Assembly (NCBI GenBank): GCA_037446575.1
Contig: JBBIII010000009.1
Location: 1 to 51,486 of the forward strand
Source: JBBIII01 sp037446575
GTDB lineage: Bacteria; Bacteroidota; Ignavibacteria; UBA10030
Direction of reading: 5' to 3'
Length of the DNA stretch: 51,486 bases
The position numbers and the translations under genes are program-made. How positions within the stretch are numbered: the first letter of the stretch is position 1; every line of letters begins with the position of its first letter. The notes under the pieces are model-generated. The model did not search any database and had not been told where the DNA came from. It was given only the letters and a program-made list of their open reading frames with translations. Of this stretch, positions 26,011 to 34,452 are shown in pieces.

Positions 26011-26490
26011 ATGGCAGTGTCATTTGTTCTTTGTGAAACCAAACAACTAAACAGACAAGTTAAACGCAACCGAGATAGATTTCCAAACGAATTCGTCTTT
26101 CAATTGACAAAAAAAGAAAAAGAGGAACTGGTGTCAAATTGGCGCCGGTTCGAAACTTTAAAGCACTCAAGCGTACTGCCCTATGTGTTTACTGAACATG
26201 GAGTTGCAATGCTTGCAACCGTAATTAAAAGTCAGCGAGCAGTGCGTATGAGTATTTTGATTGTTAAAGCATTTGTGCGTCTAAGAGAAATATTGACTAG
26301 CCATAAAGAATTAGCCGAGAAACTTGAAGCGCTCGAAGCTAAGCTAAATATTCACGATAAAAAAATCCAGACGATAATAGAAGCTATTCATCAATTACTG
26401 CAACCGGCAGAAAAACCAAAACGTCAGATCGGATTTCGCATTTCTGATAATACAGCTGTATATAGCGTAAAACGAAAAAGATCAAAATAG
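26011..26490 (+). pseudogene. N-terminally truncated ORF6N-domain protein
   Basis: 159 residues from the ATG at 26011 (a TTG at 26005 is also in frame). From the ETKQLNRQVKRN segment onward it matches ORF6N-domain proteins (a family of phage antirepressor-like DNA-binding proteins), including FTEHGVAML and the coiled helix after it. The first 25-30 residues of the domain, normally an IYxIRGxxVMLDxDLAxLYGV stretch, are missing. Upstream in the same frame there is only a stop-interrupted sequence, and no ribosome site is visible. It is probably a remnant of an ORF6N gene; a shortened working protein is less likely. Such genes often travel with phages and mobile islands. Confidence 0.7.
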
Positions 26491-26506
26491 AATTTACGGA
26501 GAAGAT

Positions 26507-28789
26507 ATGAAGCATCTGTTTATTAGTTTATTATTTTCAACTTTATACCTACATGCACAAATTCCATTTTCTCAGGACAGTGCTTTATCTTACTTAAAAA
26601 CTATTTCTGTAAAAATTGGCGCTCGTCCGATGGGTTCGCCAAATGAACAAAAAGCATTGGAATTTGCGGTGGAAAAATTCCGTGAATTCGGGCTTGATGA
26701 TGCTTATATAATGAAGATGTACTATGCTGAAAACGACTTTACAAATTCTTTAATAAATACAAATAGCGGAGTTGCTCTCGGAATATTACGAGGTAAAACG
26801 AACAAAATAATTTTAATAGGCGGGCATATTGATTCAGCGTCTCCTTTTGTTCAAGGAACAAATGATAACGGCTCCGGTTCTGCAGTTGTTATTGAGCTTG
26901 CACGTGTGCTTTCGAAAGAGAAACACAATTCCACACTTGTATTTTGTTTGTTTGGCGGAGAAGAAAGCGGACTTTGCGGTTCCAATTACTTCGTAAAAAA
27001 TTTTCCTCAAATTGACAGCGTTGCACTTATGCTTCAGATAGATATGGCTAATGGGAGCGAAATTTTAATTCCTTCGATTGACTCGCCAAAAGGAAATTCT
27101 CCTATCTGGTTAGTTTACGCAGCATATGAAGAAATGGCAAAATTAAAATACTCGACCATATTTTACCCTACTCATTTTTTTACAGCAATGAGTATAATGC
27201 CGGGAGGCGGCGTTAGTTCCGACCACGAGCCGTTTTTAAGACGAGGAATTCCAGCAATTGCTTTTACTTCTGATTTGAACGATCCGATTCACACGCCGCA
27301 AGATGATTTTAAACATTTCAAACCAAGCGGACTAAAACGCAGTGGAGACCTTATCTATTCACTTGTGAATCGCTTCGACGAAAATATTCCTGAAGAAAAA
27401 AACAGTAATTACTATCTTCTGCAAATTGGAAAACGTGCAATCATTTTCCCGCTGTGGATATTAACAGCGTTCATCAACGCATCTTTGATAATTGCAATCT
27501 TTACACTGTTCGCCGTTCGAAAAAGAAGGATAGAAATTGATAACAGAAATAGACCCAAAGTCCCCGCTTTAAAATTATTCCTCGTTGCTTTAATCATTCA
27601 GACCTTTGTATGGCTTTCTGAAAATATCATCGGATTAATAAAGGGCGTTAGATATCCATGGGTCGCTTACCCGGATGGATACTTTGTTCTAGCATTTTTT
27701 GCCGCGCTTTTAGGAATCGCGCTCTCTCTTAAACTTGCATCACATATCAATCTAAGTCGCGATCCATACAGATGGTTTCTTCGTACTTTCATTTTCTTAA
27801 TAATTTTCATTGGGTTATTGCTGTTGGCAAATGTTAAAATAGCGCTTTATCCTGCAATCGCAATTTGTTTGCTCTCTCTTGCCATGCTGGTAAGAAAACC
27901 TTGGCTAAAATTTGTTTTGTGGATATTATCTCCACATTTTATGCTCAGGTTAATATTTTCAGAAGGTTTTCTTTTTATTAGTAGAATGACGGCTCTGCAT
28001 TCTACCCAACAGACGTGGATGTATGTTATTGTCCACATATTCTACATTTTATTCTTTGCTGTTTGGTCATTCCCGTTCTTACTCGGATTTGCGGCGATAT
28101 ATTTTGACAGTAAGGTTGATTTACTCTGGCTTAAAAAATGGAGAACAAAAACGGGCTTAATTTTAATAATTACTGCGTTTGTGCTTTGCACAATAATATT
28201 ATTTTTCATTCCATCTTATTCAGATGAATGGCGAAACAACATCAACATAGAACAAACAATTGATTTAAAAGACGGTAAAGGAGAAATAAAACTAAAGAGC
28301 AGTGAATATTTGAAAAATGTATATGTGCGCTTACCGGAAAAAGACACATTAATATCAACATGGGATCGTGAATTAGTTTTAAAGGAATTTATTTTTACTC
28401 AAGAGCCTTGGATAAAAGTCGAACGAATGAAAGAAGTTGTGAAAGATTCAAATACTACATTCAGTATGCTTGTCAAAATTCATTTCAAATATCGTCCGTA
28501 TAAATTCAATTTATATTATTCTTCGGGAAAAAATAAGCTCGAAGAAGTATCGAGTGAATACATCTCCAGCCTCAGTGAACACAGCGCAACAATGCAATGG
28601 GAAGCGTTTCCTGATACATCATTAATGATTCCTATTCGCTTCAAAGTAGTTGGCGCGGACAGTGTTAAAGAAACAATCGAGGCAAATTTTATCGAGCTGG
28701 CAGAGCCGATAAAAATTGAAAAAGAATTGACAAATATTTTACCGCAGACAATTATGAAACAATCTGAGGTTATAAAAGCTGTCGATTAA
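26507..28789 (+). CDS. Membrane-bound M28 family zinc peptidase
   Basis: 760 residues. A signal peptide (about 1-17) is followed by an M28 aminopeptidase-like domain with all expected zinc ligands: His107 (GGHIDS), Asp120 (TNDNGSGS), the Glu152-Glu153 pair (FGGEESG), Asp179 (LQIDM) and a His in PIHTPQDD. After residue 310 come about eight membrane helices (to about 580), then a soluble, strand-rich C-terminal domain (about 585-760). The layout recalls ER-type/Fxna M28 proteins and some bacterial relatives, with the catalytic domain facing the periplasm. GGAG lies seven bases before the ATG. The gene lies 16 bases after the truncated ORF6N gene but is unlikely to be related to it. Confidence 0.85.
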   Translation: MKHLFISLLFSTLYLHAQIPFSQDSALSYLKTISVKIGARPMGSPNEQKALEFAVEKFREFGLDDAYIMKMYYAENDFTNSLINTNSGVALGILRGKTNKIILIGGHIDSASPFVQGTNDNGSGSAVVIELARVLSKEKHNSTLVFCLFGGEESGLCGSNYFVKNFPQIDSVALMLQIDMANGSEILIPSIDSPKGNSPIWLVYAAYEEMAKLKYSTIFYPTHFFTAMSIMPGGGVSSDHEPFLRRGIPAIAFTSDLNDPIHTPQDDFKHFKPSGLKRSGDLIYSLVNRFDENIPEEKNSNYYLLQIGKRAIIFPLWILTAFINASLIIAIFTLFAVRKRRIEIDNRNRPKVPALKLFLVALIIQTFVWLSENIIGLIKGVRYPWVAYPDGYFVLAFFAALLGIALSLKLASHINLSRDPYRWFLRTFIFLIIFIGLLLLANVKIALYPAIAICLLSLAMLVRKPWLKFVLWILSPHFMLRLIFSEGFLFISRMTALHSTQQTWMYVIVHIFYILFFAVWSFPFLLGFAAIYFDSKVDLLWLKKWRTKTGLILIITAFVLCTIILFFIPSYSDEWRNNINIEQTIDLKDGKGEIKLKSSEYLKNVYVRLPEKDTLISTWDRELVLKEFIFTQEPWIKVERMKEVVKDSNTTFSMLVKIHFKYRPYKFNLYYSSGKNKLEEVSSEYISSLSEHSATMQWEAFPDTSLMIPIRFKVVGADSVKETIEANFIELAEPIKIEKELTNILPQTIMKQSEVIKAVD

Positions 28790-28836
28790 AAAAAGATCAA
28801 AATCTTGAAAAGTTCTAATGATTTTGTAGAGTTTTA

Positions 28837-30285
28837 TCATCGCCTATATAATAGCGCGACATTTTCTATGTGATATGTATGGGGAAACATATCAACTGGT
28901 TGGAGTTTCACTAATTGATATTTTGACTCGCATAACGCTTTAATATCTCGCGCCTGTGTTGTAGGATTACAGCTAACATAAATAATTCGTTCGACGTTCA
29001 TTTGGGCAATTTCTTCAACAACTTTTGGGTGCATACCGCTTCGAGGCGGATCAATAATAAGCGCATTCGGGCTCGAATGTGTCAACATCCACTCCGTATC
29101 TTTAATTAATCTATCTTTCAGATCGCCGAGTATAAATTTGCAGTTTGCAACTTTGTTTTCAGATGCATTTCTTTCAGCGTCTTTTACTGCGCTTTCGACA
29201 GATTCAATTCCAATAACTTCCTGCACTGCATCTGCAATAAATAGCGCTATAGAACCAGTTCCAGAATACAAATCATAAACAACATCGTTCTTTTTAAATT
29301 CTCCAAAATCTTTGGCTGCCTGATATAATTTTTCTGCTTGTGCTACGTTTGTCTGAAAAAATGAGCTTGCCGATATATTAAAATGATTTTTACCAACCCA
29401 TTCCGTAATTGCACCTTTTCCGTGATAAACTTTTTCAATTTCTCCACATGCGATTTGAGCTTTCTTTTGATTTACCGTATTGATAACGGTCGTAACTTCC
29501 GAACACTCTGTTAAAAGACGCGCAGTAAATTGATTCATAATTTTCGATTCATCTGTGCGTGTTACAAGATTGACCATAATCTCTTTTGTTTTCCTGCTTT
29601 CGCGGATAACAAGAAATCGCAAATAACCAGAATCAGTATGTGAGTCATATACATTCAAATTGTTTGTACGAGCGAAAGAGCGAGTGAAATTCAAAATCCG
29701 ATTAGAAATTGGAGATTGGAGATGGCACTCTTCGATATCAAGTACTTTATCGTAACGCTGAGGAACATGCAATCCAAGGAAGATTGTGAATTGGGAGTTC
29801 GGAATTGGGAATTCAGAATGTTTGATTTTTTCTTTTTCAATTGGCAATGGCTTTTCAATTAACCATTGTTGATCAGAAAACGAATATTCCATTTTGCTTC
29901 GGTAGAAAAATATTTCATCAGAACCGATAATTGGCAGAACACTCAAATTCCTAAATCCACCAATACGTTCAAATGAATCAATTACATGTTGCTGCTTGAA
30001 ATTAAGTTGTGCCGAATAATCAACGTTCTGCCATTTGCAACCGCCGCAAACGCCAAAATATTTACATCGCGGTGTTACCCGCAAAATTGACGGCTTCTCA
30101 ATTTGTACAACTTTCGCTTCAGCATGATTTTTTTTGATTTTAAGTATCATAGCAATTACCGTGTCGCCGGGAACTGCATTTTCAACAAAGAACACCAATC
30201 CTTCACGTCGGGCAATTGCTTTGCCTTCAAATGCCGCATCGGTTATCTCAAGTTGTATTTCATCTCCGCGTTTTAATTCTCTCAT
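28837..30285 (-). CDS. rlmD: 23S rRNA (uracil-5-)-methyltransferase RlmD
   Basis: 482 residues. An N-terminal TRAM domain (about 1-62) is followed by an iron-sulfur site with Cys74, Cys80, Cys83 and a later Cys in DIEECHL. The SAM-dependent methyltransferase domain has DLYSGTGSIALF, the DPPRSGM motif and the catalytic Cys in VSCNPTT. It methylates a conserved uracil of 23S rRNA (U1939 in E. coli); a TrmA-like or RlmC-like role is possible. Residues 157-168 are encoded by a five-unit heptamer array (29783-29817), which looks like a short in-frame insertion between the YSFSDQQW segment and GLHVPQ. The terminator of the upstream gene lies at 30305-30335, so rlmD has its own promoter or relies on read-through. 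Confidence 0.93.
   Translation of the reverse strand: MRELKRGDEIQLEITDAAFEGKAIARREGLVFFVENAVPGDTVIAMILKIKKNHAEAKVVQIEKPSILRVTPRCKYFGVCGGCKWQNVDYSAQLNFKQQHVIDSFERIGGFRNLSVLPIIGSDEIFFYRSKMEYSFSDQQWLIEKPLPIEKEKIKHSEFPIPNSQFTIFLGLHVPQRYDKVLDIEECHLQSPISNRILNFTRSFARTNNLNVYDSHTDSGYLRFLVIRESRKTKEIMVNLVTRTDESKIMNQFTARLLTECSEVTTVINTVNQKKAQIACGEIEKVYHGKGAITEWVGKNHFNISASSFFQTNVAQAEKLYQAAKDFGEFKKNDVVYDLYSGTGSIALFIADAVQEVIGIESVESAVKDAERNASENKVANCKFILGDLKDRLIKDTEWMLTHSSPNALIIDPPRSGMHPKVVEEIAQMNVERIIYVSCNPTTQARDIKALCESKYQLVKLQPVDMFPHTYHIENVALLYRR
29701..29721. repeat. Three heptamer-like units inside rlmD
   Basis: ATTAGAA followed by two identical ATTGGAG units (29701-29721), a 7-base period in the same gene as the longer array at 29783-29817. 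The encoded residues align with the family without added length, so this may be chance similarity rather than an insertion. Confidence 0.4.
29783..29817. repeat. Five-unit degenerate 7-base tandem array inside rlmD
   Basis: Five consecutive heptamers related to ATTGGGA (units start at 29783, 29790, 29797, 29804 and 29811; two are identical). They encode residues 157-168 of RlmD, a Pro/Asn/Ser/Phe-rich stretch unlike the flanking protein, which suggests insertion. Such units are reminiscent of the STRR repeats described in filamentous cyanobacteria. Confidence 0.75.
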
Positions 30286-30304
30286 TTATTTCTCTTATTA
30301 GAAT

Positions 30305-30335
30305 AAAAAACCTCCGATAAATCTATCAGAGGTTT
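30305..30335 (-). terminator. Rho-independent terminator after the phosphohexomutase gene
   Basis: On the minus strand a 12-bp stem with one G-U pair (30308-30319 with 30324-30335) closes a 4-base loop. A U run follows from the A tract at 30305-30310. It ends the methyltransferase/phosphohexomutase transcript just before rlmD. Confidence 0.85.
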
Positions 30336-30337
30336 CT

Positions 30338-30369
30338 CAACATCTCATAATCTCATTCTCTTATGATCT
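30338..30369. repeat. Degenerate octamer-like tandem array
   Basis: Four units of 8 bases, the clearest being CATAATCT at 30346-30353, fill the space between the phosphohexomutase stop and its terminator hairpin. All share a C-A-T..CT pattern. Degenerate, so moderate to low confidence. Confidence 0.35.
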
Positions 30370-30372
30370 TCT

Positions 30373-31770
30373 TTATACTTCCCGCGCGGCTTTTAAGAGC
30401 CCCTGCACCTTATCCATTGATTCGGCTTCTGCATAAAAACGAATTAGTGGTTCGGTTCCAGATGCGCGCACAAGCACCCAACCATTTTCCACAAATAATT
30501 TGTAACCATCTTTTGTTTCGATGCGTTGAATTGGAAATCCGGCAATTTTTTTCGGTCCTTTTTTATAAAATGACATTATTCGATTTTTTTCTTTTTCTGT
30601 TAAATGAGCATCCTGACGGTTAAAGTAATGCCAGCCAAACTCGTTCATCAATTCTTCAACAAGTTCGCTCAGCTTCTTTTTTCGAGTCGCCATAATTTCA
30701 GCAAGCAGTAATCCGATATAAGTGCCGTCACGTTCAGGCAGATGACCTTTTAATCCAAGTCCGCCGCTCTCTTCAGCGGCAATTAGAATATCACGCTCTG
30801 TCATTAATCTACAGAGATATTTGAAACCAACTGGAGTTTCATGCAAAACGAGTCCGTACTTCCTGCACATTTTATCAATAATCTGACTGACCGAAAATGA
30901 CTTTGCAACTTCACCTATTAATTTCCTCTGCTCTACAAGATATTTTAGCAGAAGAGCAAATATTCTATGTGAATCAACAAAATTACCTTTCTCATCAAAA
31001 GCACCCAAGCGATCAGCATCTCCATCAGTAGCTATTCCTATATCGCATCCATTTTTTTTGATTGCCTCAATTAATCCGGGAGTATGCTGAGGAAGTGGTT
31101 CGGGATGACTTCCACCAAATGATGGATTGTAATCTTGGCGAATCGCAACTGTGAGCGGCAGTATTTGGCCCATGACCCCCTGACCCGCTCCATGCATTGC
31201 ATCGTAAGCAATTTTAACTCCCGCAGACTTGATTAGATCGATATTTATTTTACTCTTGATTTCATCAATATATATTCGATTGAAATCAACTTTTTTAATC
31301 GTTCCCTTTTCTATCAGTTCTGGATAAGATTTTTTACTTTTTACTTTTGACTTTATGACTTTTTTAAGCTCTTTCTCAACCTTCTCAATAATTTCGGGGT
31401 GAGCGGGTCCGCCAAAATCTCCTTTTATCTTAAAGCCATTATACTTTGCCGGATTGTGGCTTGCAGTAATTACGACTCCGCCAGCCGCATTCATCTTTGT
31501 TACGACTAACGACACAGCCGGTGTTGAAGAAATTTTATCCGAGATGATAACTTTTATACCGCGGTTTGCAATAACTTCCGCAGATTTTTCTGCAAACTCT
31601 TTAGATAAAAATCGAGAATCGTATCCGATTACGATTCCATTTTTAATTTTCTTATGCTTTTTATAGTAATTTGCTGTTGCAAGAGCTACTTTTGCGACAT
31701 TTTCAAATGTAAAATCATCTGCAATTACTGCCCGCCATCCGTCTGTTCCGAATTTTATTTGTGGTGCCAT
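30373..31770 (-). CDS. Phosphoglucomutase/phosphomannomutase family protein
   Basis: 465 residues of the alpha-D-phosphohexomutase family. The phosphoserine loop is ITASHNP (Ser104), the metal-binding loop DGDADR is at 249-254, the sugar-binding loop includes EESGGLG, and the phosphate-binding loop RASGTEPLIR is near the C-terminus. It interconverts hexose 1- and 6-phosphates; glucose, mannose or glucosamine specificity cannot be decided. Residues 138-147 are a Lys/Ser/Val run encoded by a 7-base repeat array (31331-31359). The gene starts 7 bases after the stop of the large DNA methyltransferase on the same strand, so the two may be co-transcribed. A strong terminator follows. Confidence 0.92.
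   Translation of the reverse strand: MAPQIKFGTDGWRAVIADDFTFENVAKVALATANYYKKHKKIKNGIVIGYDSRFLSKEFAEKSAEVIANRGIKVIISDKISSTPAVSLVVTKMNAAGGVVITASHNPAKYNGFKIKGDFGGPAHPEIIEKVEKELKKVIKSKVKSKKSYPELIEKGTIKKVDFNRIYIDEIKSKINIDLIKSAGVKIAYDAMHGAGQGVMGQILPLTVAIRQDYNPSFGGSHPEPLPQHTPGLIEAIKKNGCDIGIATDGDADRLGAFDEKGNFVDSHRIFALLLKYLVEQRKLIGEVAKSFSVSQIIDKMCRKYGLVLHETPVGFKYLCRLMTERDILIAAEESGGLGLKGHLPERDGTYIGLLLAEIMATRKKKLSELVEELMNEFGWHYFNRQDAHLTEKEKNRIMSFYKKGPKKIAGFPIQRIETKDGYKLFVENGWVLVRASGTEPLIRFYAEAESMDKVQGLLKAAREV
31331..31359. repeat. 7-base tandem array inside the phosphohexomutase gene
   Basis: Two identical TTTTTAC units (31331-31344), then TTTTGAC (31345-31351), then an 8-base variant ending at 31359. 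They encode a lysine/serine-rich stretch (residues 138-147) in a surface-loop position. Period and style match the arrays in rlmD and before purA. Confidence 0.55.
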
Positions 31771-31777
31771 GATTCTC

Positions 31778-34291
31778 CTATGAAAATAAATTGTATTCTG
31801 CCAATTCTTCTTTTACCATTGATACTTTTTGCTTTTCATTAATCAATTGTTCAACCGTAATTGTACCATTTTTTAATTTGGGATAATTAGAACGAAGCGA
31901 ATCAAAATAGAGTATATGCCACTGATCTAACTCAAAACGTTCTGAAAACATTGGGGATTTCATTTTCCTTTGTAACTGTTCTTCACGTTCTTCCGGAATA
32001 ACAAGATATTTCGGAATATCGGATGATAAGTTTGATCCACGAACTAATCCGCTGGTCATAGTTGTAGTTGATTCGACTTCAAAAGCTGCAACAATTCTAT
32101 TTTGCTTTATCCAAATCAAATCAATCATTTCGACTGTATTGAGATCTTTAATCCCTTGAATTTTAGAAATATCTACCGAAACATATTCTCGTAAACTTTT
32201 CTTAGCCCCTACAATTCCAGAAGCGAAATCTGCCTGTTCCTTTTTTCCAATCCAAATATCTTGTCCTTGACTAATACCCACTTCCGCTAAAATAGCGATT
32301 ATCTCGCTGTGTTGATTTACACGCTGACGCACAATCGGTTTTAACATCCAGTATCCACCTTTTAATGGTCGAGCATATTGTTCTAATGCATCTTTTATGC
32401 TCAATGCGTCTGAAGTAAGCGAATTCGGAAATTCTATACTTACTTGCTCCCAAGCATTTGTAAAGGTCGTTCTTCCCTCTTTATTAAGCAAGCGAAAAAT
32501 TGTTTGCTCTACTCGTTCTGATAATGGAATTTCTCGAAGCCGACTTACCATTTTTGTATCATTGAACCACCATAGTTGACCTGAAGCTCCACCCAATTTT
32601 TCTTTAACAAGTTTAAATTCTTTTCCAGTGTGTTCTTTCAAAACTGTTTTAACGTCTAATCCAGTATGCAACGAAGAAAAATACCCATGTTTAGCAAGTA
32701 TCGGATCAATATAATTGATTATTATAGTGTAAGGTGTAGGTTCCGCCCGCTCTGCCAACAGTTCAATAGTTGTATCAACAACGATTTTTTCGAATCTTCG
32801 TTCATCAATTTCTTCGCGAGATTCTATCCGAGTTGCTTCTGATGCCGGCTTGTGAAAACGCAGATAGAAATCTCCCATAGCTGAACCGAATGGCTGTAAC
32901 AAAGATTTACCCGAACCCCGCGCTAAGGGCTGGTGATGAATCTTTTCAAATTCAAAGCCGACATGTGTGCCAGCTCTGATTGTTGCATTGCGAACTTTAA
33001 ATGTCGGATTGTGAAATGTTACAGTCATAAAACGATTGAGTTTCAAGACTTTGTACATCCCTTCAAAGCTTTTTCGCAAGAGTGAATGATAAACATCGAA
33101 ATCTTTATGCTGGCGTTCATTCCGTACAATTTCATTTTCGGAGATATGTGTTGGATAATCCTTATCTTTTTTTAACCAAGCCGCCCATAAGTAAGAAAGT
33201 TCACCATATTGAATCGAAGCATCATAAGGGGGATCGGTAAAGATATAATCTACAGAGCGAGCCGGCATTTTGTCGAACACATCAAGACAGTTGCTGTTGA
33301 TTATGCAAATGTTCGTTCCATCATCGAGAAACGAAGAAAGTCGTGTGCCGATTTTCATTCCCTTGAAATGCTTATTCGATTCAACTTTTGCTTTTAGCAA
33401 TCCTTGATGTCCGAGGATAGAGCTTTCAAATTTATTCCAGACATTTTGCTCCATGAACTCCTTGGCAAACCAGTAACTATGCATTGTCCACGCTGAGCTG
33501 AAAGAAGTTTGATGATTTGTTTCCGCCGGCGCTGATGCTGAAACCATAGTAGAACAAAGATGAACCATAGAACTAAAACCAATTTTTAGAAAATCGCGAA
33601 GACATTCATCCTTCTCTTTTTCGATTGCATTCATCAAAACTGCAAGAGCATAAAGGTTGCGAGGTGTAAAAAGTTCGTCTAAAGAATCATACCTTTGCTT
33701 TTCTTTAAAAGGTAGTCCATCTTTATAGTACATTGGATTCTTGGGATACCAGATACGTTTACTCCGAAATTCTTCTACAATTCCTTTAATATTCTTAAGG
33801 TCTTTAGGTTTAGGTTTTCCCCCGGTTTCCACTACCTCGCCGCAATGGGGACATTTATATCGAAGTTCTTTTAACGTAAGATTTTTCTTATCATCGCGCT
33901 TCCAAATTGCGCAATCAACCGGTATTTGCTCTTCACATTTTCGACATGTGGCAAAATACATTTGTTGAATTTGTTTCTTTACAGCTTTCTCGATCCGCTC
34001 GAAAGCTTCCTGTAGCTTCAGAGGTTCTATAGGTAAAATTGTAAGCCGTAGAATTTCTGCTGCAATAGGATTTAGATCAACAGCAATTACTCTTCTGTCA
34101 AGTTTCAAAGCTTCAAGAGCAGTTACTCCACTTCCCGAAAACGGATCCATGATTATTCCACCTTCAGGCGAATAAGTCTTTATAAATTCAGCAACCACAT
34201 TCCAAGTTTTTCTTCCCCAGAACTTGTGCCAATTATACATGGCTGTATGCGCTTTGGGCGGTATTTGGTGGTTAAGATGATTCAAAATCAA
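31778..34291 (-). CDS. Large DNA methyltransferase with zinc ribbon and nuclease-like C-terminus
   Basis: 837 residues. Motif I for SAM binding is DPFSGSG (49-55); a four-Cys zinc ribbon lies in between (Cys116, Cys119, Cys147, Cys150); the catalytic motif TDPPYDAS is at about 352-359. This order, with a long insert, fits the N6-adenine/N4-cytosine methylases annotated as DNA methylase N-4/N-6. From about residue 500 there are further domains. One (about 590-650) looks winged-helix-like. The last (about 655-800) has a predicted Asp724, Glu738 and Glu740 (IDLIW then AFEVE) followed by SGLVR, as in restriction-endonuclease-like folds with a D...ExE site. This suggests a combined methylation/cleavage or DNA-processing protein, but activity is unproven. 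No second restriction gene is adjacent. Confidence 0.8.
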   Translation of the reverse strand: MILNHLNHQIPPKAHTAMYNWHKFWGRKTWNVVAEFIKTYSPEGGIIMDPFSGSGVTALEALKLDRRVIAVDLNPIAAEILRLTILPIEPLKLQEAFERIEKAVKKQIQQMYFATCRKCEEQIPVDCAIWKRDDKKNLTLKELRYKCPHCGEVVETGGKPKPKDLKNIKGIVEEFRSKRIWYPKNPMYYKDGLPFKEKQRYDSLDELFTPRNLYALAVLMNAIEKEKDECLRDFLKIGFSSMVHLCSTMVSASAPAETNHQTSFSSAWTMHSYWFAKEFMEQNVWNKFESSILGHQGLLKAKVESNKHFKGMKIGTRLSSFLDDGTNICIINSNCLDVFDKMPARSVDYIFTDPPYDASIQYGELSYLWAAWLKKDKDYPTHISENEIVRNERQHKDFDVYHSLLRKSFEGMYKVLKLNRFMTVTFHNPTFKVRNATIRAGTHVGFEFEKIHHQPLARGSGKSLLQPFGSAMGDFYLRFHKPASEATRIESREEIDERRFEKIVVDTTIELLAERAEPTPYTIIINYIDPILAKHGYFSSLHTGLDVKTVLKEHTGKEFKLVKEKLGGASGQLWWFNDTKMVSRLREIPLSERVEQTIFRLLNKEGRTTFTNAWEQVSIEFPNSLTSDALSIKDALEQYARPLKGGYWMLKPIVRQRVNQHSEIIAILAEVGISQGQDIWIGKKEQADFASGIVGAKKSLREYVSVDISKIQGIKDLNTVEMIDLIWIKQNRIVAAFEVESTTTMTSGLVRGSNLSSDIPKYLVIPEEREEQLQRKMKSPMFSERFELDQWHILYFDSLRSNYPKLKNGTITVEQLINEKQKVSMVKEELAEYNLFS

Positions 34292-34397
34292 AAAAATTTG
34301 TTAAAAAAACTCAGCTATTGAAAATTTTAAAATTTATAATGAATTCTACATTCAAATAACGCCAAAAATTGATGGAAATGCAACGAGATAGATTTCT

Positions 34398-34442
34398 TAG
34401 GGGCGATTCATGCTTTTCCACATTTGGTGGAATTCGCCCCTA
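34398..34442. repeat. REP/MITE-like palindrome
   Basis: The outer arms TAGGGGCGA (34398-34406) and TCGCCCCTA (34434-34442) pair perfectly, with an inner hairpin TTCCAC/GTGGAA (34416-34421 with 34427-34432). GC-rich arms in AT-rich surroundings and the GGGGCGA core recall dispersed palindromic elements found in many bacteria. It lies between the methyltransferase and the Cys-rich gene. Confidence 0.7.
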
Positions 34443-34452
34443 CTTCAAAATA

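Noticed and set aside
26141..26165. tRNA T-loop-like GGTTCGAAA
   Set aside because: It lies within the ORF6N coding frame, with no acceptor or anticodon stems around it.
29821..29870. Inverted CAATGG/CCATTG pair in rlmD
   Set aside because: Short, within coding sequence, and expected in AT-rich DNA; no linked structure.
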